DNA of 24,606 nucleotides from CAZYBC01 sp964645645 (GCA_964645645.1 CAZYBC010000018.1:1-24606), one strand, 5' to 3'; shown: positions 8,515 through 17,015, counted from the stretch's first letter. Made by a program: numbers and translations. Notes: a model not told the origin generated them from the sequence alone.

Positions 8515-9237
8515 TTATAAAGCCGGACAAACAATTGTTGGATTACTATAGTTACATAAAGCCTGACAATCTTGAATCGCAGTAGGGCCATCAAAAGCCT
8601 TAGTACAATTTCTCTCTTTGGCATTATCATGCTGAACATAAGTACAACCAGGACCAGCTTCAGGTAAACAATAATAGTCATCAGAATAGTCTAAAGGCGT
8701 GTAATCACCACCTAAACCATCGCCGATAACTGCTGACCCTCCACCACTAGTAGCTGGCACTCCAACTCCTTGAGAAACTCCATAATTATAGTCTGGGTCA
8801 GTATAGCCACAACCAATTTCAGCATCGCAGCCAATGCTAGCTATATCTGGATCATCAACATTTTCTAACTTGGCCAATAATTTATAACCTTTACATAAAC
8901 CACCATCACTGGCTACATATAAATAAGGTTCTTTATTAGCTGGATCACAAGGGATTGTATCTAGATAGGGTCTAAAACTATCACCATCACAATTACTTAA
9001 TACTGCTGTATCTGGATAACAGTTATTGTCATTATAATAATCTTCAAAAGCGACTTTAATTTTTTCTAAATCTGATTTGCGCCGTCCATCTCTTCCCTTA
9101 CTCAACTGACGGAAACTAGTAAAAACAAATAATAAAATCAAAATCATCAAGATTGAAACAACTATTAATACCTCAATTAAAGTAAAACCTTTTTTAGGAT
9201 AATTGGCAGATGGTTGAAAAAAGTTTTTGTTTTTCAT
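8515..9237 (-). CDS. Cysteine-rich type IV pilin-like protein (first gene of pilin operon)
   Basis: A 240-residue prepilin: short basic leader, cleavage site KKGFTLIE, hydrophobic helix (VLIVVSILMILILLFVF), then KGRDGRRKSDLEKIKVAFEDYYNDNNCYP. It is larger than its two operon partners. Its mature domain has twelve cysteines, including CDGDSF, IPCDP, IGCDAEIGC, GPGC, RNC, QDC and IVC, plus a Gly/Ser-rich segment (ATSGGGSAVIGDGLGG), so several disulphides are likely outside the cell. It could be a tip or minor pilin, or an adhesin-type pilin; this is inference. A -10-like TAAGAA lies about 11 nt before the ATG, suggesting that the operon starts here with almost no 5' UTR. Confidence 0.88.
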   Translation of the reverse strand: MKNKNFFQPSANYPKKGFTLIEVLIVVSILMILILLFVFTSFRQLSKGRDGRRKSDLEKIKVAFEDYYNDNNCYPDTAVLSNCDGDSFRPYLDTIPCDPANKEPYLYVASDGGLCKGYKLLAKLENVDDPDIASIGCDAEIGCGYTDPDYNYGVSQGVGVPATSGGGSAVIGDGLGGDYTPLDYSDDYYCLPEAGPGCTYVQHDNAKERNCTKAFDGPTAIQDCQALCNYSNPTIVCPAL

Positions 9238-9390
9238 AAAAATGTTTATTCTTAAAGCTTAATTAAACTTTTAAATTTCCCCTTGAAAGTCAGTGCCATT
9301 TTCTTCATACTGGTTAAGCAATCATTCCAAAAAAAATTTTAACAGGTATAACATAAAGATTAGCTATCTTTACTATAGCATTAGATCAAT

Positions 9391-11505
9391 ATGAAAAACA
9401 ATTCATCTCTCACCTTTTCTACAGTCTTCTTTTACATTGCTTTAGCTTTAATTATTGTTCTACCAAATTTTTTATTACCCAACACCAATAATTTTACTGT
9501 CCACAGTAAAACTTTTTTAATCATCTTAGCAGGCTTACTTAGTACTGCCATATTTTTTATTCAGTCACTAAAAAAACAGAGTTGGAAAATTACTCTTACT
9601 CCAGTTACTTTGCCAGCTCTAGTTTTTGCTTTAGTGGTATTGGCTTCTAGCTTTTTTGCCAATCAATATCCAGTTAAATCTTTATTAGGTCTAGGAGGAG
9701 TTTTAATCAGCTCAGCGTTGATGATTGTTTTGGGAGGCTCTTTAATTAAGGTTGATCATAATAAAGAAGATTGGCTCATTAAAGCTTTAATGATTACCGC
9801 GAGTGCTCTTAGTGTCACTGGTTTAATGCAATTAGTGGGTTTTGGGCCGAGTAGATTAATTAGCCATCTCACTGGGTTTAGTTTACCTAACAACCTATCT
9901 TTTAGCTTAACTGGCTCAGTAATCACAACAATTGAAATCTGCGTTTTAGCTTTAACAGCCAGCATTGTTAATATTATTAAACAAAAAAAGATTTCTAATT
10001 TTGATATTGTCGCTATTCCTCTAGTTTTATTTGGCTTAGGCTTACATGTTTGGTCAGTTTTACCAGGAAAAGAAACCAGCTTGGTTTTGCCACCTTTTAC
10101 AGCTAGTTGGTCAGTAATGTTAGATTCTTTACGCTCTCCACGTAATGCTTTAATTGGCCAGGGACCAGAATATTATCAAAATGCGTATGCCAAATTTAAA
10201 CCTCTATGGGTTAATGGTCAAAGTTATTGGCAAACTAGATTTAGTTCAGCCACTAATTTCCCGATGACTTTATTAGCCTCTACTGGCTTACTGGGTTTAG
10301 CTGCTTGGGTTATCTTTGCTGTTAAATTTTTCCGCGCTAATTCTTTAAGAAGCTTAAAGGAAAATCCTGTTACAGCCATGATTGCTTTAACCTTTGTTAT
10401 GCAACTATTACTGCCTGCTAGTGCTGTTCTCTTAGCTATCCAAGCCCTGTTAATTATTTTTTGGATTGGCACTCAATCACAGGCTTTTCCAACTTTAAAA
10501 TTAGAGGCTTTATCTATTAGTGTTATTCGCAATGAACAAACTCAAAAACCAAAAAATTGGGTATTAACCTTAATTAATTTGCTCATTTTAGTTGGTGTAG
10601 GATATTTAGCTTTACTCACTGGCAAAGCTTATTCTGCCTATCATCATTTATATTTAGCCGATAAAGCTTTACTTGCCAACGATGTGGTTGGAGTTTACGA
10701 CCAACAAAGATTAGCCCGTAACTTAAATCCATATTTAGCAGAATTACATCGCACTTATGCCCTAACCAATTTACAAATTGCAGTAGCTTTAGCCAACAAA
10801 ACCGACGCTACTGAAGAAGAAAAAAATCAAGTTAGCCAGCTCATTCAACAAGCAGTTAACGAAGCCAGAAATGCTGTTTCTGTTGAACCAACCGATAGTG
10901 ACAACTGGGTAGCTTTGGCTAGAATTTACCAAAATTTAATTGGAAGCACTGAAGGAGCAGATCAATGGGCAATCAATTCTTACGTTAGTGCTATTGAAAA
11001 TGAGCCAAATGATCCATTTAAGAGGATTGATCTAGGTGGCATTTTATTTACTCAACAACAGTTTGCTCAAGCAGCCAATATTTTCCAACAGGCCATTAAT
11101 ATCAAACCTGATATTCCAGCTGGTTATTATCAATTAGCAATGGCTCTTGCACAGCTTAAACAATACCCTGATGCTCAAGAAGCGCTAAAACAAACTCTAA
11201 GTTTATTAGCCGCTGACAGTGAAGATTACAAGACAGTTAATGAAAACCTAGAAAAGATTAAACCTTTAGCTGAACAAGCAATTAAAGAAGCCAGCGCCGC
11301 CGCTGCTAAAGCTAAAGCACCAGCTCAGCAGAGTCAAACAACTCAAACTGACAATACGCCCTTAGGCAGTGAATTAAATTCTATTACTGAACAAAATTTA
11401 GAAAGCCCTAATCCAGCCACTCAAGCTGAAACTACTTTAGATCAAAACCTAAACTTAGATTCAGACACAACTGATAGCTCATCCTCTACTCAAGTAGTTG
11501 AATAA
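9391..11505 (+). CDS. Polytopic membrane protein with C-terminal TPR domain (O-antigen-ligase-like)
   Basis: A 704-residue protein. Residues 1-410 contain about ten hydrophobic helices; the loop with LRSPRNALIGQGPEYYQNAY resembles the large periplasmic loop region of O-antigen ligase/polymerase (Wzy/WaaL-like) proteins. Residues 415-630 are TPR-like, the clearest units being WVALARIYQNL..AINSYVSAIENEPND and the pair around FTQQQFAQAANIFQQAINIKPD. The tail from about 640 is low complexity (AAAAKAKAPAQQSQTTQ, later Ser/Thr/Asp-rich). The family suggests transfer or polymerisation of surface glycans, or glycosylation of exported proteins such as the divergently encoded pilins; this role is inferred. 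TACTATAGC sits 11-14 nt upstream of the ATG, so any leader is very short. A strong hairpin terminator follows. Confidence 0.75.
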   Translation: MKNNSSLTFSTVFFYIALALIIVLPNFLLPNTNNFTVHSKTFLIILAGLLSTAIFFIQSLKKQSWKITLTPVTLPALVFALVVLASSFFANQYPVKSLLGLGGVLISSALMIVLGGSLIKVDHNKEDWLIKALMITASALSVTGLMQLVGFGPSRLISHLTGFSLPNNLSFSLTGSVITTIEICVLALTASIVNIIKQKKISNFDIVAIPLVLFGLGLHVWSVLPGKETSLVLPPFTASWSVMLDSLRSPRNALIGQGPEYYQNAYAKFKPLWVNGQSYWQTRFSSATNFPMTLLASTGLLGLAAWVIFAVKFFRANSLRSLKENPVTAMIALTFVMQLLLPASAVLLAIQALLIIFWIGTQSQAFPTLKLEALSISVIRNEQTQKPKNWVLTLINLLILVGVGYLALLTGKAYSAYHHLYLADKALLANDVVGVYDQQRLARNLNPYLAELHRTYALTNLQIAVALANKTDATEEEKNQVSQLIQQAVNEARNAVSVEPTDSDNWVALARIYQNLIGSTEGADQWAINSYVSAIENEPNDPFKRIDLGGILFTQQQFAQAANIFQQAINIKPDIPAGYYQLAMALAQLKQYPDAQEALKQTLSLLAADSEDYKTVNENLEKIKPLAEQAIKEASAAAAKAKAPAQQSQTTQTDNTPLGSELNSITEQNLESPNPATQAETTLDQNLNLDSDTTDSSSSTQVVE

Positions 11506-11534
11506 ATTAATTTTTAAACAATCAAAGTTATTAA

Positions 11535-11562
11535 AAATCCAGGTTTAAACCTGGATTTTTTT
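11535..11562 (+). terminator. Intrinsic terminator, probably bidirectional
   Basis: A perfect 24-bp palindrome (AAATCCAGGTTT then its complement, 11535-11558) is followed by T to 11562, 30 bp after the TPR membrane protein stop. On the other strand the same stem is followed by five T, so it can also end the converging yvcK transcript. Confidence 0.88.
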
Positions 11563-11590
11563 ATTTTATAAACTACGCTACAAAAAGCTA

Positions 11591-12580
11591 TTATTTAACA
11601 AACATACTTCTAAATAAAGCCGCTATTTTAGCAGGATCATGACGCAAAACACTTCTAGGTAATTCATCAGATTTTTGTTTTTCTACTTGCAGATTTAAAA
11701 CCAAATCACGACGAATAATCCCTGCTGTTTTAGGTAAGTCATCAGCTACAGTTACTTCATTAGATTTTTTATAAATAGCTAAAATTGATTCGGGAATTTG
11801 CCCATTATTAATTACCACATAATCTGGTTTTCTGCCAGCATAACGACCAATTTCAGCTACATGATCACTCGCCGACATGCCATAAGTTTGGCTATAGTGA
11901 GTCATCAAATTAACTAAATAAATAAATTTAGCTGGACTTTTTTGTAAAGCCTGAGAAAAACCAGTTACCAACAAATTAGGAATCAAGCTTGCATATAAAT
12001 CACCAGGGCCAATAACAACTAAATCAGCCTCAAGCAAAGTTTGTTCGGCTTTGCTGTAAATCTGAGCAGGTTCATTTAAACTCAATTTAATAATTTTTTT
12101 ACCACCGTTTTCTGTTAAATCTAAAATGTGTTCACCAAAAGCCTTACTGCCATCTTGATATTCAATTTCAAGATTAACATTATCTTCACTAACTGGTAAC
12201 ACTTGACCTTTAGTACGAAAAATTTTACTAGCAATTTCAATGGCTTGAGCTGGAGAAACTGCTAAATCTTCTAACGCCGTTAAGATTAGATTGCCTAAAT
12301 TATGACCTTTAAGACCAGTCCCTTTTTCAAAGCGATACAACAAAACTTGTCTCACCATTTCTTGGTTTTCGCCATCGGCTAAAGCCGCTAGACATTGACG
12401 CATATCACCTACTGGCAAAAACCCAAATTCATCTCTTAAACGACCTGTAGACCCTCCATTGTCAGTTACTGTAACAATGGCTGTCAGATCAAATTCGGGG
12501 ATATCTTTGAGAGCTGTTAATAAGACTGAAGTTCCAGTCCCCCCTCCTACTACTACCACTTTCTTTTTCATTTTTAACAT
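11591..12580 (-). CDS. yvcK: YvcK/CofD-like (gluconeogenesis factor family) protein
   Basis: About 329 residues, normal for the YvcK family. Seen in sequence: the N-terminal nucleotide-binding loop VVVVGGGTGTSVLLTAL; TVTDNGGSTGRLRDEFG; PVGDMRQCLAALA; RFEKGTGLKGHNLGNLILTAL; and VIGPGDLYASLIPNLLV, all hallmark blocks of YvcK. In Firmicutes, YvcK binds UDP-GlcNAc and supports cell shape and wall growth on gluconeogenic carbon. It is related in fold to the 2-phospho-L-lactate transferase CofD, but an F420 role is unlikely. I chose the ATG at 12580 (MLKMKKKVVVV) because a consensus TATAAT ends 7 nt upstream; an upstream in-frame ATG (12589) overlaps that hexamer. It stands alone, converging on the TPR membrane protein gene. 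Confidence 0.92.
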   Translation of the reverse strand: MLKMKKKVVVVGGGTGTSVLLTALKDIPEFDLTAIVTVTDNGGSTGRLRDEFGFLPVGDMRQCLAALADGENQEMVRQVLLYRFEKGTGLKGHNLGNLILTALEDLAVSPAQAIEIASKIFRTKGQVLPVSEDNVNLEIEYQDGSKAFGEHILDLTENGGKKIIKLSLNEPAQIYSKAEQTLLEADLVVIGPGDLYASLIPNLLVTGFSQALQKSPAKFIYLVNLMTHYSQTYGMSASDHVAEIGRYAGRKPDYVVINNGQIPESILAIYKKSNEVTVADDLPKTAGIIRRDLVLNLQVEKQKSDELPRSVLRHDPAKIAALFRSMFVK

Positions 12581-12587
12581 AATTGTC

Positions 12588-12593
12588 ATTATA
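12588..12593 (-). promoter_or_regulatory. -10 TATAAT of yvcK, leaderless arrangement
   Basis: TATAAT on the minus strand is separated by 7 nt (GACAATT) from the ATG at 12580. No ribosome-binding site fits in between. No convincing -35 is seen at 17 nt. Confidence 0.55.
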
Positions 12594-12652
12594 CATGACC
12601 TGCTTTTCAAAATTGAGGCTCTTTGATTATGTAAGAGTGGAAATATTTCAAC

Positions 12653-12725
12653 GAAGTGCCACTTCTACAAAAAGTCGTACTTTTTGTATAGTGCTGTTAT
12701 ACAAAAAAAGCGTACTTTTTGTATA
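12653..12725. repeat. Back-to-back palindromes with 15-bp direct repeat
   Basis: Three inverted repeats follow one another: GAAGTG-C-CACTTC (12653-12665); TACAAAAAGT-CGT-ACTTTTTGTA (12666-12688); and an imperfect TATACAAAAAAAG...GTATA (12698-12725). CGTACTTTTTGTATA occurs at 12676-12690 and again at 12711-12725, 35 bp apart. The arrangement overlaps a putative promoter and reaches the start of the small membrane ORF. This suggests paired operators or a structured 5' leader. Confidence 0.7.
12664..12692 (+). promoter_or_regulatory. Possible promoter for the small membrane ORF
   Basis: TCTACA (12664-12669) and TATAGT (12687-12692) are 17 bp apart. A transcript starting near 12699 would begin with the second palindrome. 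The -35 matches TTGACA at only four of six positions. Confidence 0.35.
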
Positions 12726-12727
12726 AA

Positions 12728-12985
12728 ATGCTCAAACTGGTTTGTCAGGATTTTAAAACCACAATCTGGCAAAATCCCATAACATTGATTTTTATTTTTT
12801 ATAAGACTATAGTGTTTTTTACCTTTTGCTTAATTAGCTCAAAGCGAGCTAAAATCCAAAAAGCAGAAGCGGATTGGAGAAAGATGGAGATTATTATTGG
12901 GATTTTAGTGATTCTTTTAATAGTAGGTGGAATTTTAATCTGGAGTTTAATAAACTCCGGAGATAATTCCGGGTGGAGGATGTAA
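12728..12985 (+). CDS. Small hypothetical membrane protein (start uncertain)
   Basis: The family is not recognised. From the ATG at 12728 the product is 85 residues with two hydrophobic segments (PITLIFIFYKTIVFFTFCLI and IIIGILVILLIVGGILIWSL) around a basic loop (SSKRAKIQKAEADWRK). An internal ATG at 12884 has a good ribosome-binding site (GGAG, 5 nt before) and would give a 33-residue single-helix protein, MEIIIGILVILLIVGG...SGWRM. That shorter form may be the real one. A strong terminator begins 15 bp after the stop, and palindromes and a possible promoter precede the frame, so it sits in a small transcription unit of its own. Alternatively the RNA between promoter and terminator is the functional product and the ORF is incidental. 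Confidence 0.45.
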   Translation: MLKLVCQDFKTTIWQNPITLIFIFYKTIVFFTFCLISSKRAKIQKAEADWRKMEIIIGILVILLIVGGILIWSLINSGDNSGWRM

Positions 12986-12999
12986 ATTTTCTCCACTTC

Positions 13000-13028
13000 A
13001 GCGGCAGTTTCACCTGCCGCTTTTTTTT
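13000..13028 (+). terminator. Intrinsic terminator after the small membrane ORF
   Basis: The stem AGCGGCAG/CTGCCGCT has a TTTCAC loop and is followed directly by a run of T to 13028. It is among the strongest terminators in the window. A further stem GTGGAG/CTCCAC (12973-12996) brackets the stop codon just upstream. Confidence 0.9.
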
Positions 13029-13096
13029 GCCAAAAAAATTTCCCCTAAAAAAACAATTTACTATCTTAGCTACCTCAAACTTAATTTGACTCCACT

Positions 13097-14389
13097 TTAC
13101 TTAATTACTTCGGCAATTGCCTTTTTAACTTCTTCTAAGCCTTCGCCAGTTACGCCACTAAACACAATTAATTCTTGACCTTTAAGCTGTTGCTTAAATA
13201 AGTCTTTAACTGCTTCTACTAACTCAGCTGGATAAATATCTGTTTTATTTAAGCTAAACAAGCGTGGTTTCTTTAACAAACTATCATCAGCTGTTTTTTG
13301 ACTATAATCTTTTAATTCTTGGTCTAGTTGCAAATATTGTTGCCATAATAAATCAGCCTTTTTCTTCCAACTTAAAGTCTCATCAAAAACTAAATTTTCA
13401 TCGAGATATAAAATAAACAATAATACTTGGCAATTTTCTACATGACGTAAAAAAGTATGACCTAAACCTTTACCTTCACTTGCCCCTTCAATTAATCCAG
13501 GGAGATCGGCAATAATAACTTCACTTTTGCCTTGATTATCACCAGCTTTTAAATTGCCCAAGCTCATAATCCCCAAGTTTGGTTCTATGGTTGTAAAAGG
13601 ATAATTAGCAATTTTAGGATTAGCTCTAGTTACTTTAGATAGCAACGTGCTTTTACCAGCATTAGGGAATCCTACCAAGCCAACATCTGCCAATAAACGT
13701 AATTCAAATACAATTTTTTTCTGTTCACCAAAAGAACCATATTCAGCTTCCAACGGCGTGGTTTTAGTAGAACTCTTAAAAGCCACATTCCCTCGCCCAC
13801 CATAACCACCTTGGCATAGCACTACTTCAGGATGATTTTCATCAATTTGCACTAATTTAAGAAAACTCTGTCGATCAAAATTTTGATTTTTAGCAATTGG
13901 ATTTTCTTGTTTTTGCAATAATTCTGGATCATCACTCCAAACAATTTCATCTAATTCTCTATCTGGAACAGGATGACCTTCTTTTTGTAGATAATATTTT
14001 TTATGATGAACATCTCCTTTACGAAAAGTAAACTCTAACCGCTGGTTATCTTCATAAGCAAAACGCTGACGCCGTCGTTGGCTAGCTTGATTTTCAGCAA
14101 TCAACCAAACAACCGTCCCAAAAGGCACTTCCACAATTAAATCTTCACCCTTTGAGCCAAAACATTGTTTTTTACCTCCCATTTGACCTCTAGTAGCTTC
14201 CAAAACAGTTTTCCCAGCAAAATGTTTGAGCGTGGTTAAACCTTTTTTTCCTCGCAAAATAATATTGCCACCTTTACCACCATCACCACCATCTGGCCCG
14301 CCTTTGGGAATAAATTTTTCTCGGCGGAAGGAAACTCTACCATGTCCTCCATCGCCAGCTTTAAAAATAAGAGTAACTAAATCTAACAT
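13097..14389 (-). CDS. obg: Obg/CgtA family GTPase with an insertion in the Obg domain
   Basis: A 430-residue essential ribosome-assembly GTPase family member. The glycine-rich N-terminal Obg fold is clear (KAGDGGHGRVSFRREKFIPKGGPDGGDGGKGG). GTPase motifs are complete: G1 GFPNAGKST (240-248), G2 around YPFTT, G3 DLPGLIEGASEGKGLG, G4 NKTD and G5 SGVTGEG. Unusually, between VPFGTVVW (88-95) and QGGYGGRGN (193-201) there are about 97 residues where the family normally has about 30. The extra part is charged and includes RRRQRFAYEDNQRLEF and HHKKYYLQKEGHPVPDRELDE. The region after G5 is short, with no extra Obg C-terminal domain. It is the last gene of the rho-M23-obg run, 24 bp after the peptidase gene; the gap holds a small palindrome (GGCGTTTACGCC) without a T-tract. 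Confidence 0.95.
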   Translation of the reverse strand: MLDLVTLIFKAGDGGHGRVSFRREKFIPKGGPDGGDGGKGGNIILRGKKGLTTLKHFAGKTVLEATRGQMGGKKQCFGSKGEDLIVEVPFGTVVWLIAENQASQRRRQRFAYEDNQRLEFTFRKGDVHHKKYYLQKEGHPVPDRELDEIVWSDDPELLQKQENPIAKNQNFDRQSFLKLVQIDENHPEVVLCQGGYGGRGNVAFKSSTKTTPLEAEYGSFGEQKKIVFELRLLADVGLVGFPNAGKSTLLSKVTRANPKIANYPFTTIEPNLGIMSLGNLKAGDNQGKSEVIIADLPGLIEGASEGKGLGHTFLRHVENCQVLLFILYLDENLVFDETLSWKKKADLLWQQYLQLDQELKDYSQKTADDSLLKKPRLFSLNKTDIYPAELVEAVKDLFKQQLKGQELIVFSGVTGEGLEEVKKAIAEVIK

Positions 14390-14413
14390 TCAATCTTTCT
14401 AGGGCGTAAACGC

Positions 14414-15538
14414 CTATTTTAAATAACTTTCTGGATTCATCAAGGCTCCACCCTGTCTAATTTCAAAATGCAAATGAGTACCAGTACTTCTACCTGTATT
14501 TCCCATTTGACCCAAAACATCGCCACGATTAACCCTTTGTCCTACTTGCACTTGAATCACACTTAAGTGAGCATACAAAGTCACAAAACCATTACCATGA
14601 TCTACCATTACCCTATTTCCATAGCCATAGCTATCTGGCCAACCAGCAGCCGTCACGGTTCCACTATCAGCTGCCAAAATTGGTCCACCACCTCTAGCGG
14701 CAATATCAATGGCTTTGTGGTAGAAACGATAGCCCTGAGAAATATATCCACTCGCTGGCCAAACAAAGTTACCAGTGGCGGTGACTGTGCCAGCATCTGG
14801 CGTTATTTTTCCGTAAGTAGCTTTAGGAGCCACTGGAATCTTTTTGGGCATTATTCCATCAGGAATCATTAAAGTTTGACCAACAACCAGCTCAAAAGTT
14901 TCATCATTTAGAAACTCATTAAATGGATAGTCAACAATCACCTGAACAGCTGAACCTTCCAAACCATATTTTTTACCAATGGTATAAATAGTTTCACCTT
15001 TGGCAACTTTATGACGTACGCCATCAATTGGTAAAATTCTCAATTCTTGTCCTGGTTTAATTTTTGCAGTTTCAGTAAGATCATTTTCCCAAAGGATTGT
15101 ATCTACTTGCAGATTGTATTTTTCAGCAATACTAGAGATCGTTTCATTTTCTTCTACCGAGTGAGTGATAATTTCACCACCTCTAAATTGACGCACTTCT
15201 TCTGCTTGCTTAGTGTACATATCAGGAGCGTAAGCTGTAGCCGTGCTCAACACTGGTCTTGCCACTTGGCCTGATTTTTGATTATCAGTTTTAGCAAAAA
15301 CAATTGGCCCAACTGTGATCAATAAAAATCCTAAACCAACTGCCCCAAGATGAAGAAATGGCCGAGTATACTTACCTCTTTTTTTGTACAAAATATCAAC
15401 TACAACATCTTTTAAACTTTCAAATCTAGAAAAAACTCCATAACCACGATTTTTAATATAATTCCGCAAAAACTGAAAATAACTAGCAAGATCTTTAAAG
15501 ATTGTTGGAAATCTCAGTTTAAGCGTAATTTTAGGCAT
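14414..15538 (-). CDS. Membrane-anchored LysM/M23 zinc endopeptidase
   Basis: A 374-residue wall hydrolase or wall-remodelling protein. A basic N-terminal segment of 60 residues is followed by one hydrophobic helix (about 62-82) placing the rest outside the membrane. Two LysM peptidoglycan-binding domains follow (about 123-169, HSVEENETISSIAEKYNL; about 174-227, HKVAKGETIYTIGKKYGL). The C-terminal M23 (lysostaphin/NlpD-like) domain has all metal and catalytic positions: HKAID (H274, D278), H324 in LYAHLS and the HxH pair H355/H357 in THLHFEIR. It should therefore be active on peptidoglycan cross-bridges, unlike NlpD/EnvC-type activators that lack them. It starts 10 bp after rho; no clear Shine-Dalgarno is visible, so translation may be coupled. 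Confidence 0.93.
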   Translation of the reverse strand: MPKITLKLRFPTIFKDLASYFQFLRNYIKNRGYGVFSRFESLKDVVVDILYKKRGKYTRPFLHLGAVGLGFLLITVGPIVFAKTDNQKSGQVARPVLSTATAYAPDMYTKQAEEVRQFRGGEIITHSVEENETISSIAEKYNLQVDTILWENDLTETAKIKPGQELRILPIDGVRHKVAKGETIYTIGKKYGLEGSAVQVIVDYPFNEFLNDETFELVVGQTLMIPDGIMPKKIPVAPKATYGKITPDAGTVTATGNFVWPASGYISQGYRFYHKAIDIAARGGGPILAADSGTVTAAGWPDSYGYGNRVMVDHGNGFVTLYAHLSVIQVQVGQRVNRGDVLGQMGNTGRSTGTHLHFEIRQGGALMNPESYLK

Positions 15539-15548
15539 AATGTCGTGT

Positions 15549-17015
15549 TTAGCTCTTCATTGAAGCTAAAAATTCTTTATTGGTCTTAGTTCTTTTAAGT
15601 TGATTAATTAAAGTTTGAGTTCTTTCATCATCATTAAAAGTATCCAACATTCTATGCAAAGTTAAAACTGCCTGATAAGTTACTCCATCAATTAATAAAT
15701 CATCTCTACGAGTTCCAGAACGGCGGACATCAATAGCAGGATAAATTCTTCTTTCAGCTAATTTACGATCAAGTTGGACTTCTTGGTTACCGGTGCCTTT
15801 AAATTCTTCATAAATCAAATCATCCATTCTAGAACCAGTTTCCACTAAAGCTGTTCCGATAATAGTCAATGAACCACCAGTTTCAAAATTTCTAGCAGCC
15901 CCAAAGAATTTTTTGGGCGGAAATAAAGCGGCTGGATCAAAACCACCTGATAAAGTTCTACCAGATGTTGGCATTGCTAAGTTATAAGCTCTGGCTAAAC
16001 GAGTAATAGAATCAAGTAAAATCAAAACATCTTGACCCTGCTCTACTAAGCGCTTAGCTCTTTCTAGAGCTAACTCTGCTACTCGGCATTGATCTTGAGC
16101 TGATTCATCAAAGTTGCTCGCTGCTACTTCACCTTTACCTTTAGTAATCATATCAATATGACGACGGATATCAGTTACTTCTTCAGGTCTCTCCCCAACT
16201 AAAACAGCCATTACATGAATTTTGGGATAATTTTGAGCTACACCAGTAGCGATATTCTTTAAAAGAGTTGTTTTACCAGCTTTTGGAGGAGAAACAATTA
16301 AACTACGTTGCCCTTTTCCAATTGGCGCAACTAAATCAATAATTCTTAAATCTAATATTTCTGGACTAATTTCTAGTTTAATCTGAGAATCAGGATAAAC
16401 AGGAGTTAAAGATTTAAATTTAATTCTTTTTAATTTTAAAAACTCATCTACAGACATGCCGTTAATCGTATCCACTTTTAGCAATCCCCAATATCTTTCA
16501 TTTTCTTTAGGTTTTCTGGCTGGACCAGTAATCATGTCACCTGGCTTTAAATTAAAACGTCTAATTTGAGAAGTAGAAATATAAGCATCTCTATCATCTT
16601 CAGAAAATTTAGCCCGCAAAACACCATGACCGTCTCTAGAAGTATCTAAAATTCCAGAGATTTGTTCAGTTGGTAAATCTGCATCTGGCATAGCTAATCT
16701 GCTACGATAACTAAATCTACTTGGTTTAGCTAATTCGCCGTCTTTGGCATCTAAATTTTCAACAATTATTTCTTGATCTGGATTTTCTTTTACTAAATTA
16801 GAATCTTCTTTTGTTTGATTATTAATCAACTCAGAAATATTATTTGTTTTAGTAAAAATTTTTTTAGGAACAACTCTAGTAGCTAGTGGTCTGGTTTTGA
16901 AACTAGAGGTTTTGGAAACACTTGAAGAAATTTTTGGAGAAGATATGTTTTTTTCTACTTTTGGCAAATCTTCTGGTTTGCCCACCAAATCAGCTGCTTT
17001 AATAACTTTTGGCAT
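15549..17015 (-). CDS. rho: Transcription termination factor Rho with disordered N-terminal extension
   Basis: A 488-residue hexameric RNA helicase that ends transcription. Residues 118-190 form the cold-shock-like primary RNA-binding domain (GILDTSRDGHGVLR, DAYISTSQIRRFNLKPGD). The ATPase core has Walker A SPPKAGKT (242-249), Walker B LILLD (331-335), Q-loop SGRTLSGGFDPAALFPPKKFFGAAR and R-loop ETGSRMDDLIYEEFKGTGN. The first 100 residues are Lys/Ser/Asn-rich, look disordered and replace the usual compact N-terminal helical domain; E. coli Rho is 419 residues. The start is supported by AAGGA 6 nt before the ATG. It leads a minus-strand run with the M23 peptidase and obg. Upstream is a large gene-free region. 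Confidence 0.97.
   Translation of the reverse strand: MPKVIKAADLVGKPEDLPKVEKNISSPKISSSVSKTSSFKTRPLATRVVPKKIFTKTNNISELINNQTKEDSNLVKENPDQEIIVENLDAKDGELAKPSRFSYRSRLAMPDADLPTEQISGILDTSRDGHGVLRAKFSEDDRDAYISTSQIRRFNLKPGDMITGPARKPKENERYWGLLKVDTINGMSVDEFLKLKRIKFKSLTPVYPDSQIKLEISPEILDLRIIDLVAPIGKGQRSLIVSPPKAGKTTLLKNIATGVAQNYPKIHVMAVLVGERPEEVTDIRRHIDMITKGKGEVAASNFDESAQDQCRVAELALERAKRLVEQGQDVLILLDSITRLARAYNLAMPTSGRTLSGGFDPAALFPPKKFFGAARNFETGGSLTIIGTALVETGSRMDDLIYEEFKGTGNQEVQLDRKLAERRIYPAIDVRRSGTRRDDLLIDGVTYQAVLTLHRMLDTFNDDERTQTLINQLKRTKTNKEFLASMKS

Noticed and set aside
14402..14413. Terminator between the M23 peptidase gene and obg (GGCGTTTACGCC)
   Set aside because: The stem is only five pairs and no T-tract follows in the direction of transcription; the two genes are 24 bp apart and probably cotranscribed.
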